Of a stretch of 64,000 bases of DNA, positions 24,091 to 32,499 are shown piece after piece. The position numbers and the translations under genes were made by a program. Every line of letters begins with the position of its first letter. Positions within the stretch are counted from its first letter, which is position 1. Source of the DNA: Micromonospora sp. M71_S20 (GTDB taxonomy: Bacteria; Actinomycetota; Actinomycetes; Mycobacteriales; Micromonosporaceae). The notes below the pieces were generated by a model that saw nothing but the letters and a program-made list of their open reading frames with translations, was not told the origin of the DNA and did no database searches. The stretch spans positions 1 through 64,000 of the forward strand of contig NZ_RCCV01000004.1 of NCBI RefSeq assembly GCF_003664255.1, given 5' to 3'.

Positions 24091-24293
24091 CTACGAACCC
24101 TGACCATCACCGACGCGGCGAGGCCACCCCTGTGCCTCGCCGCCGTCCACCCGGCACGGTGGCCCGGCCGCGCCCGGTGGACACCGCCGCCCACACGGCA
24201 CACCCCGTAGCCGGCGGCGGGGGGTGGTTGGCGACGGCGACCCCGTCGCCAACCACCCCACCTCTCGACGACGTCCGGACGGTGACGCCGTGA
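24087..24293 (+). CDS. Small Pro/Arg-rich ORF, doubtful
   Basis: An ATG at 24087 overlaps the ATPase stop (ATGA), and the 68-codon frame ends overlapping the next GTG start. The product is rich in Pro, Arg and Thr with no recognised fold, and the strong hairpin at 24221-24259 lies inside it. The overlaps fit the local operon style, but the hairpin suggests the sequence may instead be a transcript boundary. Confidence 0.3.
   Translation: MTTNPDHHRRGEATPVPRRRPPGTVARPRPVDTAAHTAHPVAGGGGWLATATPSPTTPPLDDVRTVTP
24221..24259. terminator. Strong hairpin after the ABC operon
   Basis: A perfect 17-base-pair stem (GGGGTGGTTGGCGACGG with its complement) surrounds a five-base loop, CGACC. No T tract follows on either side, so it is not a classical intrinsic terminator. 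In high-GC actinomycetes such hairpins often end transcripts or stabilise 3' ends. It begins 131 bases after the ATPase stop. Confidence 0.55.
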
Positions 24294-24652
24294 CCGGCGA
24301 CGACACCAGCCTGTGGCTGCTCACCGACCTGGCCACGTGTACCACCTGCTGGCAGACACTCCAGCCCTACGCCGCCACCCCACGACGCCGCTTCTACGTC
24401 TGCTTCTGCTTCACCCTCTACAACGCTGAACACCTGGAGGCCCTCGTCGTCGGGCACGCCGCCGCCCACGACCGGCGCACCGCCACCGAACGACCCCTCA
24501 TCACCTACTACCGGTGGCACCAAGCCACCCGAGCGGACCTGCGCCAGCACCTCGTCCGCATGGTCGACCAGGTCCTCGTCCACACACCACACGCCGTCGA
24601 CCTGCGCTGGCACACCCACGTACCCACCGCCACCGCGGCCTACCAACCATGA
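24290..24652 (+). CDS. Small zinc-ribbon protein resembling a serine-recombinase tail
   Basis: The protein has 120 residues from GTG 24290. ATCTTCWQTLQPY and FYVCFCF give a CxxC...CxC zinc ribbon like recombinase zinc-beta-ribbon domains. A helix (RADLRQHLVRMVDQVLVHTP) and a last strand (DLRWH) follow, as at the end of large serine recombinases. No resolvase catalytic domain is present. The same ribbon-plus-strand layout occurs inside the proteins at 27507-28595 and 32500-33594. Its role is unknown. Confidence 0.55.
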   Translation: MTGDDTSLWLLTDLATCTTCWQTLQPYAATPRRRFYVCFCFTLYNAEHLEALVVGHAAAHDRRTATERPLITYYRWHQATRADLRQHLVRMVDQVLVHTPHAVDLRWHTHVPTATAAYQP

Positions 24653-24719
24653 CCCGCAAGAGCCTGACCATCGCTGCCGTGCTGGACCGGCAAGTTCCCG
24701 CGATGACCACCTGAGCACC

Positions 24720-24736
24720 TGATGCCGCCGGCATCA
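24720..24736. promoter_or_regulatory. 17-bp palindrome, copy 3 of 4 (TGATGC class)
   Basis: TGATGCCGCCGGCATCA has perfect seven-base arms around a three-base spacer, 30 bases before the methyltransferase ATG at 24766. This position would suit a repressor operator. Confidence 0.55.
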
Positions 24737-24765
24737 CCAACCACGCCGACACCCGAAGGATTGCC

Positions 24766-25521
24766 ATGACGACCACACTGCCGGCCCGCCCCGGGCCGAT
24801 ACACCAGCTGCTCAACCCGAGCATCCACACTCTCTTGGACCGTCTGGACATCAAGACCAACCAGCGGGTACTGGAGGTCGGCGCCGGTGCCGGCGAGATC
24901 ACCGCCCGTCTGGTGCAGCTCGTCGGCCGCTACGGGGCCGTCACCGCCGTCGACACCGACACCAGCCACCTGACCGGCACCCCCGTCGTCGACGTCCAGC
25001 AGCGCGACCCGAACCGCGACCTCCTGCCCGGCCAGGCCGACAGCTACGACCACATCGTCGCCCGCTGGCCCCACGGCACCCTGCGCGACCCGGCAGACGT
25101 GGTCGAGCAGATGATCACCCGGCTGCGTCCGGGTGGCTGGCTCGTCCTTGCCGACATCACACCGAACGCGCCCCGGGTCTACCGCAGCCCCGACGACGAG
25201 TCCCTCACCCTGATCTCCACCGTCATGGGCCAGGTGCAACGCGCCGTCACCGGCTGGTATGGCGGAACCTGGACCGCCGCTCCCGAAACCCTGCTCCTGG
25301 ACCACGGCTTGGCGCAGCACTGCATCCACGCCGCCACCGAAACCTGGACCGGAGGCGGACCCGGATGCCGGCTACTCGCCGACATCGTCACCCACCTACA
25401 TCCCACCCTGACCGACATCACTCAGGAGGACGCCGACCGATTCGTCGGCCTCATGGCCGACCCCCGCGTACTCCTGGGCTCCTACGAACGCCGGGTCATC
25501 CACGCCCGCGAGCGCACCTAA
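24766..25521 (+). CDS. SAM-dependent methyltransferase (class I), paralogue
   Basis: The protein has 251 residues from ATG 24766, with GAAGGA at a good distance. VLEVGAGAGEI is SAM motif I, VTAVDTDTSH the acidic strand, and LRPGGWLVLADI the post-core strand. It is a divergent paralogue of the methyltransferase at 19880-20695 (same length class and motif spacing). It is the first gene after the palindrome at 24720 and is followed within 13 bases by a lipoprotein gene. Confidence 0.83.
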   Translation: MTTTLPARPGPIHQLLNPSIHTLLDRLDIKTNQRVLEVGAGAGEITARLVQLVGRYGAVTAVDTDTSHLTGTPVVDVQQRDPNRDLLPGQADSYDHIVARWPHGTLRDPADVVEQMITRLRPGGWLVLADITPNAPRVYRSPDDESLTLISTVMGQVQRAVTGWYGGTWTAAPETLLLDHGLAQHCIHAATETWTGGGPGCRLLADIVTHLHPTLTDITQEDADRFVGLMADPRVLLGSYERRVIHARERT

Positions 25522-25534
25522 GGGCGCGTGAACC

Positions 25535-26452
25535 ATGACTCACCTGGCCCTACCGGCGCGCCGACTCCTGGGCGCACTACTCGGCGGCAGCCTCGTCCTC
25601 GTGGTGCTCACCGCGTGCCAGAGCGACGACACTGCCCCTGCCACATCAGGACGAGACGTGAGTCCGCCATCCGCAGAACAGCCGTCCGCCTCACCCGTTA
25701 CGACAGCAACCGCCGCCGGGCTTACTGCTCGGCAGCGCTTGGAACTGCTCGCCAGCACCATCAGCGCCACAACCGCTGACACCACCGCCGAGCTGCCCTA
25801 CACGTACCTGCACCTGCAGACGTGGGCACGCGCGACCAACACGATCGTCCGCACCGACCTACGACGCTGGCGCCACGACACGAACGGCTCAGGCCGGGAG
25901 ATCAGCCGCCGGGCACCGGACCTGCGTGGCGTAAACCACCAGCCCACACCCGACGACCGCGACCAGTTCAGCCGGGCCACGCAGACCACGACCCGATACG
26001 AGGCCGGACAACTGCATCCCTACCTTCCTGGTGCGATCCCGGCCGACCCGGGGGAACTGGCCAAACTGCTCGCGCCGCCCGAGCTGGTCAACGAGCCCGC
26101 CTACCCGAGGCTGCTGGCCGGCGGCGTCGTCGGCCTAGCCACCAGCCAATACCTCAACCAGCAGCAACGCGCCACAGCCCTGCGCATCCTGGCGACAGTT
26201 CCCGGCATCACGTACCGAGGCACGACAAAGGACCTCGCCGGCCGACCCGGACTGCTCTTCCGAGTCGTCGCCGGGGGATCCACCTCGACGTTGGTGATCG
26301 ACTCGGCCACCGGCGAGCTGCTCGCCGCTCAGGAATGGCTCGATGGCGGGCGCCGGCCAGGCCTGTTCTCCTACGTCCTCCTGCTGGAGCGCGGCCGTGC
26401 TGGCACCGACACCCCCACCGCACCACCATCGCCACCATCGCCGCCATCGTGA
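25535..26452 (+). CDS. Lipoprotein of the CU044_5270-like type
   Basis: The protein has 305 residues. The signal (LLGALLGGSLVLVVLTAC) ends in an LTAC lipobox. The mature domain begins LELLASTISATTADTTAELP and continues YTYLHLQTWAR; it ends with LFRVVAGGSTSTLVIDSATG and LLAAQEW, a pattern shared with CU044_5270-family proteins and with the paralogue at 29802-30947. It should be anchored outside the membrane. The function is unknown. It is followed by a GNAT and an HTH/zinc-ribbon/TPR gene, an order repeated later in the window. Confidence 0.7.
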   Translation: MTHLALPARRLLGALLGGSLVLVVLTACQSDDTAPATSGRDVSPPSAEQPSASPVTTATAAGLTARQRLELLASTISATTADTTAELPYTYLHLQTWARATNTIVRTDLRRWRHDTNGSGREISRRAPDLRGVNHQPTPDDRDQFSRATQTTTRYEAGQLHPYLPGAIPADPGELAKLLAPPELVNEPAYPRLLAGGVVGLATSQYLNQQQRATALRILATVPGITYRGTTKDLAGRPGLLFRVVAGGSTSTLVIDSATGELLAAQEWLDGGRRPGLFSYVLLLERGRAGTDTPTAPPSPPSPPS

Positions 26453-26598
26453 TCTACGTGCGGTGACACGCCACCGGTCGCCGAACCCTGGGCGGTAGGG
26501 CGGCGGCCGGTCCTGTGGCCGGCGGCAGCGGTTCCCCCGTTCCCTGCCGCCGGCCACCCATCCCATCAGCAACAAGCCAGCCAGCAAGGGAGTACGAG

Positions 26599-27429
26599 GT
26601 GACACATAAAATTCGAGCCGCCCGATGGACGGAGCAGCACCTTGTCTCCGCGGTGATTGCCGAGGCCCTACAGCCCACTCCTCTTGCCGCTTGGCTGGTA
26701 CCCAACGAGGAACAGCGCGGACGTGTCCTGGCCGATGTCGCCAAAATCTGGGTCGAGCATGCCCTCTTCTTCGGCGACGTCTACGTCGCTACCGGCCCTG
26801 CTACCGACCTCGCTGCCGTCGCAGTCGGCTTCCACCGGTTAGGGCCAATTCCCCCACCGCGCAAATACACCACTCGCCTCGCCACCGCCGCCGGACCGCA
26901 CGCAGAGCGTTTCCTCGCCCTGGACGACATCATCGCCAGCCGGCAACCGACCCACGCCCATCACCACCTCGCGTACCTCGCCGTGCGCCCCACACACCAG
27001 AAGTCCGGCCGGGCCCACGCACTGCTAGCACACCTGACCAGCCGGAACGACCGCATCGACCTACCATCCTGGACCGTCACCCTGCCCGACGGGCAACACC
27101 TTCTCCGCCAGGCCGGCTACGACACCACTCAGCCGACCGTGCAGCCGAGCACCGGCGTGACCATGCACCCGATGAGCCGCAACCCACACCAGCGCAGCGG
27201 CACCTCATCACCAACAGCCCGGGTGGCGAACACCACGACGTCGCCACCGCCTACGCGTCCCGTCACCCCATCCCCGGCCACGGGGCCGCCTGCTCCTACC
27301 GCCTACGCGTCCCGTCACCCCATCCCCGGCCACGGGGCCGCCTGCTCCTACCGCCTACGCGGCATCCCCCACCACATCGACCTGACCGCACACCCGCCGC
27401 ACCGTAGGCACCGGTCAGGTCAGCGCTGA
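26599..27429 (+). CDS. GNAT-family acetyltransferase with low-complexity tail
   Basis: The GTG at 26599 has AAGGGAG eight bases upstream. The first 200 residues form a GNAT domain: LAYLAVRPTHQKSGRAHALL is the acetyl-CoA loop, and HLLRQAGYDTT the closing element. It is a paralogue of 31807-32457. The last 75 residues are Thr/Pro/Ser-rich and coincide with a 52-base tandem duplication (27247-27360) that is read in two frames, so the tail was probably created or lengthened by that duplication. The substrate is unknown. Confidence 0.75.
   Translation: MTHKIRAARWTEQHLVSAVIAEALQPTPLAAWLVPNEEQRGRVLADVAKIWVEHALFFGDVYVATGPATDLAAVAVGFHRLGPIPPPRKYTTRLATAAGPHAERFLALDDIIASRQPTHAHHHLAYLAVRPTHQKSGRAHALLAHLTSRNDRIDLPSWTVTLPDGQHLLRQAGYDTTQPTVQPSTGVTMHPMSRNPHQRSGTSSPTARVANTTTSPPPTRPVTPSPATGPPAPTAYASRHPIPGHGAACSYRLRGIPHHIDLTAHPPHRRHRSGQR
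27247..27360 (+). repeat. 52-bp tandem repeat, 2.2 copies
   Basis: The unit starts CCGCCTACGCGTCCCGTCAC at 27247 and recurs at 27299, with a ten-base third start at 27351. The copies appear identical, so the duplication is recent. Because 52 is not a multiple of three, the two copies encode different residues in the GNAT tail. Confidence 0.9.
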
Positions 27430-27506
27430 GGTTGCCGGCTCCACCAAGTGGCCACCACACCGACCGACCCATTTCAATCACCGTCCATCCGGGGGAGACC
27501 ACTACC

Positions 27507-28595
27507 GTGCCAGCACGGACCGAGACGCCGGCAGCCACGCTCGTCGCCAACATGGTCGCTGCGGTCGAAGACCGCACGGCCGAACTCGGCCGACCGGCCG
27601 CGATCATCGCTGTGGCGCAGGCCCACGGCCTACCAGCCCGCACCGTGGAGAGATGGGCGGGGCGTGCCATCTGCGTCCAGACCGCGCCGGTCCCGCCGGG
27701 GCTGCTCATCTGCCAGCCCTGCGGTCGGCAGATGATCCTGCTGCACGACTCGGACGGGTCCCTGGCCTACCTGTGCGCGCCTGCCTGCGGCCGGGCGCCG
27801 ATGCCCGCCGCCGTCATCCGTGACGAGGTAGCCGCGGCGATCCTGCGCCGCGTCCCGCACCTGGTGCCGAAACGGCAGCGCGATCGGGCCGCCGACTACG
27901 CTACCGGCGCCATCCAGCGTGTCCGTGTGGGCATCACCGGCCTGACGATCGACTGGCGCGAGAGCCTCCTACCGGTCGTCGCGCCCCGCATTTCCATGGC
28001 ACAGCGCCTGACCCGCGCCACGGAGTGCGCCCACGACGGCCAGCACGGCCGTGCCATCGATCTCCTGCGCACCGGACTGGCGTACGTCGATCCCCACCAC
28101 GGGCCCGCGCGTGACGGAGCGAGCGCCCAAGCTGGTGCTCTGCTCGCGCGACTCCTGCTCGCCGACGGCGACGTACACACCGCCCTGCTGTGGGCCACGT
28201 GGGCACACCAATCCCTGCGTCAGCTCCAACCCCACCGTACTGCCGTCGAGACCCGCACCGCGCTGCACGTCCTGGCCGCCGCGCAGCACCGCACCAACCG
28301 CCTCGCCGACGCCACCACCAGCTACATGGACCTCATCGGCCTGCACACCGATGCCGAAGGCCCTACCGCTCGCGCCACCCTGACCGCCCACGCAGCCCTC
28401 GCCGATGTCCTCGCTAACGCCGGCAACTGCGACCAGGCGCAGCGGCTGCTTGTCCGCACGATCACCATCTACAGCCGCTCCTACCCCGATGGCCCCTCGC
28501 GAGCCGCCGTCACACAGATGCGTACAGCGCTGCACCGCATCCGCGCCACCTGCGTCGCCCACCATCCGCATCACCAGGCCACCAGGGCACCCTGA
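27507..28595 (+). CDS. HTH / zinc-ribbon / TPR protein, copy 1
   Basis: GTG 27507 is preferred over a TTG at 27432 because GGGGGAG lies nine bases before it. The 362 residues begin with a short HTH (GRPAAIIAVAQAHGLPARTV, then ERW), then a zinc ribbon (LLICQPCGRQM; YLCAPACGR), a recombinase-tail-like strand (RVRVGITGLTIDW), and TPR-like helices to the end (for example EHRTNRLADATTSYMDLIGL in outline). The paralogue at 32500-33594 has the same order. It is probably a regulator, with the TPRs as sensor; DNA binding is inference. Confidence 0.7.
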   Translation: MPARTETPAATLVANMVAAVEDRTAELGRPAAIIAVAQAHGLPARTVERWAGRAICVQTAPVPPGLLICQPCGRQMILLHDSDGSLAYLCAPACGRAPMPAAVIRDEVAAAILRRVPHLVPKRQRDRAADYATGAIQRVRVGITGLTIDWRESLLPVVAPRISMAQRLTRATECAHDGQHGRAIDLLRTGLAYVDPHHGPARDGASAQAGALLARLLLADGDVHTALLWATWAHQSLRQLQPHRTAVETRTALHVLAAAQHRTNRLADATTSYMDLIGLHTDAEGPTARATLTAHAALADVLANAGNCDQAQRLLVRTITIYSRSYPDGPSRAAVTQMRTALHRIRATCVAHHPHHQATRAP

Positions 28596-28630
28596 CCCCC
28601 GCTGACGTGCCTGCTCATTCATCCGGAACC

Positions 28631-28647
28631 TGATGCTGGCGGCATCA
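28631..28647. promoter_or_regulatory. 17-bp palindrome, copy 4 of 4 (TGATGC class)
   Basis: TGATGCTGGCGGCATCA lies in the gap after the HTH/zinc-ribbon/TPR gene and 127 bases before the ATG of the helicase-associated-domain protein. Its first 16 bases equal those of copy 1 at 16-32. Confidence 0.55.
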
Positions 28648-28774
28648 CTGTTGTCAAGCGTCACCGTCGGCCTTGATCCCGACGTGGCTTTCATACATGG
28701 CCTGCCTGTGCTGCTCGGCCCGGCCACGCGCCGCACTCAGTCAACCCCTGACAGAAAGACGCCATACCCTCGTC

Positions 28775-29521
28775 ATGCCCGCCTACGTTCCCCCCTCCTA
28801 CGCCAACCTCGTCGCTCCCGTGCACGGCCGCAGTCTCGACGACCGCGAAAGGCTTCGACTCCGCGTTGTTGAGCGCCTCAACAACAATCCGCGCACACGC
28901 TGGTGGTTCGCAGGGATCTCCGCCGCTGTGGCCTTCCACGAACGCGAAGGCCACCTGGTGGTATTCCGATATCACCTTGAGGACGGTTACGACCTCGGCG
29001 GGTTCATCCACAACATGCGGAGGCGTTACCTCAGACCACGCGACCACGGTGAGCAACTCGACGCGGAGCAGGTGTGGATCCTGGACGCCCTCGGCATGGT
29101 GTGGCGGATCAACAACGCGCGGTGGGCAGAAATCTACATCCCCGCATTCGCCTCTTTCGCCCGCCGCGAGGGACACCTGCGAGTGCCCCGCGAGCACCGT
29201 GAGGATGGCATCAAGCTCGGCTACGTTACGCACAACACCCGCAAGCAACGCCGACTCGGCAAGGTCCCGCAGTGGCGCATCGACGTCCTCGACGGGCTCG
29301 GCTTCGAGTGGCAGGTCCATGCGCCGAGAGCCCGCCGTGCCATGGCCCCTGCACCCGGGATCGACAGCCCAGCCACGATCCCGGCCTACGGGTCTACCTG
29401 CGCACTCTCGACCGCACATACATCCAGTAGCCACCAACCCCACACCGACAGCCATTCTCCTCCCCCGACCGGCCACGTTCGTGACCGGCCAGCCACGCCA
29501 CTGTCGGACACGTGGGACTAG
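28775..29521 (+). CDS. Protein with helicase-associated (HA) domain repeats
   Basis: The protein has 248 residues. Two repeats match the helicase-associated domain: WFAGISAAVAFHEREGHLVV, then YDLGGFIHNMRRRYL; and FASFARREGHLRVPREHRED, then KLGYVTHNTRKQRRLGKVP. These 65-residue modules usually follow a superfamily 2 helicase, but here no helicase motor is present. The C-terminal 60 residues are low-complexity Pro/Ser/His. It may be a stand-alone nucleic-acid-binding protein. Confidence 0.7.
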   Translation: MPAYVPPSYANLVAPVHGRSLDDRERLRLRVVERLNNNPRTRWWFAGISAAVAFHEREGHLVVFRYHLEDGYDLGGFIHNMRRRYLRPRDHGEQLDAEQVWILDALGMVWRINNARWAEIYIPAFASFARREGHLRVPREHREDGIKLGYVTHNTRKQRRLGKVPQWRIDVLDGLGFEWQVHAPRARRAMAPAPGIDSPATIPAYGSTCALSTAHTSSSHQPHTDSHSPPPTGHVRDRPATPLSDTWD

Positions 29522-29596
29522 GCATGCCCCGCCGGCCGCTGACCCACAGTCGCCGACGCGCACATCGTCGCCCTCCTAGGGGCATCCGGCCCGATC

Positions 29597-29791
29597 GTGG
29601 AGCTGGCCGACGCCGTTCCCGGTGTGCCCGAGGGCGCGGTCCACGACGCGATCAAGACGTGCGGAGGGCGCACTGTCGCGCACCTGCCCAACGGCCAGCG
29701 CGCCGCACGACGAGTCGGCGGACAACAGGTCACCGCCCGGCGACGCCACGCACGCGTCACCAATTGGCACGGACACCCGCACCGTTTTTGA
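29597..29791 (+). CDS. Small HTH-like ORF, doubtful
   Basis: From GTG 29597 the frame gives 64 residues, VELADAVPGVPEGAVHDAIK followed by an Arg-rich tail. In the same frame upstream the text remains protein-like (ADAHIVALLGASGPI) but has no start codon before a TGA, so it may be the end of a decayed winged-helix gene. Confidence 0.35.
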   Translation: MELADAVPGVPEGAVHDAIKTCGGRTVAHLPNGQRAARRVGGQQVTARRRHARVTNWHGHPHRF

Positions 29792-29801
29792 AGGAGTAGC
29801 C

Positions 29802-30947
29802 ATGAAACTCGGCATTGCGGCATCGCCCACACCAGCGTCGACGGGTGCGGCTTCCATGTCCTCACCACCGTCGCCTAGTCCACCGGTGGTAGGTCCGCCC
29901 AGCCCAGGCCTCCACCTGACGCTGTTACAGAGAACCGAGCGTTTCGTCAGCTACCACCCGCTCGACCAGGCTGTCGGCCCCCGCCGGCGTCTCGCCGTCA
30001 TCCGTGCGCGAGGAGTCCACCTCCGGACCGTCGGAGGTCATGCGGCGACGCGGATCCGATCCGGCGCGATGCTGCTCGGGGTGCTGCTCCTCGTGGCCGC
30101 CTGCGCCAGGCCCACGGTGCAACCGCTGGTCTCGATGCCGACTCCGTCGCCCGCCTCGACGTCGAGTAGCGCACCGCCGGTCGCCGCCGGCCCGGTCCTG
30201 ACCCGCCTGGCCGACCGCCTCAGCGACGCGCCAGCCGACACCACTTCCGGCGCCTACCAGTACGTCGAGCGCCGCACCTGGTACCGCGACATCATCGGCC
30301 CGCCCGGACCCGCCGGGTGGCCCGAGCGGGTCCGGTTCGACCAGCTGTGGCGTACCGACGACACCCGCAGCGGCCGACAGCTCAGCGTGCTCGTCGCCGC
30401 CGACAGCTGTACCCCGCACGACGCTGACAGCAGTTGGACCCGACACGCCAGTGACCAGTTTGAGCGAACGCCTCCACGCACGCCGGCTGACCTGCGTGCT
30501 CACCTGCTCATCGGTGCTGGACCGGAGGAGACCAAGCCCCAGCACATCGTCGGCGGGATCGCGGCGCTCTACGAGCACCTGGCGCTCACCCGCCCGGTCC
30601 GGGCCGCAGCGTTACGGCTGCTCGTCCAGCAACCCGGCCTGCTCGTGCAGACCGGCGTCACCGATCGCATCCACCGGCCCGGAATGGACGTCATTCTCCC
30701 GTACACCGACGGCAGTGGTGTGCCACGGCGCGACATCCTCACCATCGATGCGAGCACCGGCGTCCTCCTCGCCGCCTACAGCACCATCACCGGCCCTATC
30801 CCACCCCTGGACCCACGTATGGGGCCTGACGGCGAAGCCGTGATGCTTGCCGAGGCCGCCAGCTACCGCCTCTATGCCGACAGCCGCCGCACCCCGACCA
30901 CCCGCGTCCCGGCGGCTGGCTGCCAGCACCCGGCGGCCCGGCAATGA
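29802..30947 (+). CDS. Membrane-anchored CU044_5270-like protein, paralogue
   Basis: ATG 29802 has AAGGAG five bases upstream, a strong site. About 85 residues precede a hydrophobic segment (AMLLGVLLLVAACARPTV) that also fits a lipobox. The outer domain (LADRLSDAPADTTSGAYQYV, then ERRTWYRD; later VPRRDILTIDASTGVLLAAY) parallels the lipoprotein at 25535-26452. A long cytoplasmic N terminus before one membrane helix is known in CU044_5270-type proteins. It overlaps the next gene by four bases. Confidence 0.72.
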   Translation: MKLGIAASPTPASTGAASMSSPPSPSPPVVGPPSPGLHLTLLQRTERFVSYHPLDQAVGPRRRLAVIRARGVHLRTVGGHAATRIRSGAMLLGVLLLVAACARPTVQPLVSMPTPSPASTSSSAPPVAAGPVLTRLADRLSDAPADTTSGAYQYVERRTWYRDIIGPPGPAGWPERVRFDQLWRTDDTRSGRQLSVLVAADSCTPHDADSSWTRHASDQFERTPPRTPADLRAHLLIGAGPEETKPQHIVGGIAALYEHLALTRPVRAAALRLLVQQPGLLVQTGVTDRIHRPGMDVILPYTDGSGVPRRDILTIDASTGVLLAAYSTITGPIPPLDPRMGPDGEAVMLAEAASYRLYADSRRTPTTRVPAAGCQHPAARQ

Positions 30948-31810
30948 CCCGGCGCACGCTGCGTGCCGTGAGCTGGAACCTGATGTCGTATGGGAAGTCG
31001 GGGTCGGTGACGCGGCGTGGGCAGCACGAACTGCTGCGTTTCCTCCGCCCCGACGTGGTGTGTTTGCAGGAGATCTATGCCGTGGGCGCGGACACGCTGG
31101 AACTCGACCGGCTCGTGGGTGCGATAGCCGAGGCGCTCGGGATGGCGGCCATCGCAGTCCCCGCAGCGCATTCCGACTGCCACTTGGCGATCTTGTGGCG
31201 GCCGGAGTACGCCGTGTTGTCCCAGCGGGCGTATGACCTGCTGATGTGGCACGGCCTGGGTGTTGTCCGGCTCGATGTCGGCGCGGAGGTGTCGCTGACG
31301 GTGGCGGTCACCCACCTCGGCCCGTGGTCGCCCGACAAGCAACTCGCCGACGCCTACACCCTGACCGGGCAACTACCGCTATCGGAGGCGACGATCCTGA
31401 GCGCCGACTGGAACTCCTTCGGCGCCGATCCTAAGTACGACCCTGAGCCAAACTGGTCGGCTCTCCCCGCGGAGTGGATCGCGCGGCATGTCCGGTGGAA
31501 CGACGACCCCGATGCGCCGCCGGTAGCCGACCGACGCCCGTCGCAGATGATGCAGCGCAGTGGCTTCCACGACGCTGCCCCCACCCTGCGGGTGCCGTGG
31601 AAGGCCACCGGCGGTCACCGCGGCGGCTGGAGCCGACGCGAGGACGTCTTCTGGACCACCCGGCCAGCTGCGCTGCGCAGCTACCACGTGATCGACACCC
31701 CAGCAGCACGCAGGCTCTCAGACCACCTGCCAATCGTGGTCGACTTCGATCCGCAGGCGTTGGCGCAGGCACCGACCTCCGCCTCACCCAGGGAAGGGGT
31801 GAAGCCGTGA
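30944..31810 (+). CDS. Endonuclease/exonuclease/phosphatase-family protein
   Basis: The protein has 288 residues. The EEP hallmarks are SWNLMSYG (first Asn), VVCLQEIYA (metal-binding Glu), SADWNSFG (Asp-x-Asn) and RRLSDHLPIVVDF (Asp-His pair at the end). All catalytic positions appear intact. No signal peptide is seen. Family members cleave DNA, phosphoinositides, CoA-type or sphingomyelin phosphodiesters; which applies is not readable. It overlaps both neighbours (ATGA before, GTGA after). Confidence 0.85.
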   Translation: MTRRTLRAVSWNLMSYGKSGSVTRRGQHELLRFLRPDVVCLQEIYAVGADTLELDRLVGAIAEALGMAAIAVPAAHSDCHLAILWRPEYAVLSQRAYDLLMWHGLGVVRLDVGAEVSLTVAVTHLGPWSPDKQLADAYTLTGQLPLSEATILSADWNSFGADPKYDPEPNWSALPAEWIARHVRWNDDPDAPPVADRRPSQMMQRSGFHDAAPTLRVPWKATGGHRGGWSRREDVFWTTRPAALRSYHVIDTPAARRLSDHLPIVVDFDPQALAQAPTSASPREGVKP

Positions 31811-32457
31811 CCGCAGAGCAGGCAGGCGCAGTGGCCAGCCCTGCCCTGACTGCCACGATGCGCAGGGCAACGCCCCGCGACGTCGCCGCGATTACGGTGC
31901 TGCTGGCCAGCGCCCTCGACGCCGACCCCGTCGTGCGGTGGCTGCTGCCCGACTCGACACAGCGCGTCACCGTCCTGCACCGCCTGCTCGCCGTTAACGT
32001 CGACCACGCCATCGAGACCGGGACCGTCGACGTAGCCGTGAACCTTTCGGCAGTCGCGGTGTGGCGTCGCTACGACCCGGACGCCTCTGCCTGGCCGCTC
32101 GGCGCTCACCACCTGACCACCTTCGCCGGCACTGCGGCCCGCCGCCTGCGGCAGCTGACCTCGGTCGTCGACGGCTACCGCTCCTGGGCGCCGCACCACT
32201 GGCTGTCATGGCTGGCCGTGCACCCCGCCTTCCGCCGACAGGGCCTCGCCAGCGAGCTACTACGACGGCATCACGCCGTCGTCGACAGCTCCGGATGGCC
32301 GGCCTACACCGTGGTCACCACCGAGGCCGCCCGCGACCTGCTGCGCGAGCAGGGCTACCACGCCGCCCTGCCGCTGGCCCTACCCGACGGACCGAAACTC
32401 TGGCCCCTGAGCAGGGAAGCCCGACCGGTACGTCCAGCAATCCTCCACCCTGCCTGA
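31807..32457 (+). CDS. GNAT-family acetyltransferase, paralogue
   Basis: The protein has 216 residues from a GTG that overlaps the preceding stop. WLSWLAVHPAFRRQGLASEL is the acetyl-CoA-binding loop. Overall layout and the early WLLPDSTQRVTVL segment match the GNAT at 26599-27429 (AWLVPNEEQRGRVL there). This copy has no low-complexity tail. The substrate is unknown. Confidence 0.8.
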   Translation: MTAEQAGAVASPALTATMRRATPRDVAAITVLLASALDADPVVRWLLPDSTQRVTVLHRLLAVNVDHAIETGTVDVAVNLSAVAVWRRYDPDASAWPLGAHHLTTFAGTAARRLRQLTSVVDGYRSWAPHHWLSWLAVHPAFRRQGLASELLRRHHAVVDSSGWPAYTVVTTEAARDLLREQGYHAALPLALPDGPKLWPLSREARPVRPAILHPA

Positions 32458-32499
32458 CCGCCGAAGCCCGAGCTGTCCTCCACCATCCGAGAGCCCTTG

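Noticed and set aside
24087..24293. Pro/Arg-rich ORF as a leader or RiPP-type precursor
   Set aside because: The composition is not like known precursors, no maturation enzyme is adjacent, and the stem-loop inside it gives a simpler explanation. It is kept only as a low-confidence ORF.
27247..27360. Considered a CRISPR-like array
   Set aside because: There are just over two directly adjacent copies without spacers, so it is a tandem duplication.
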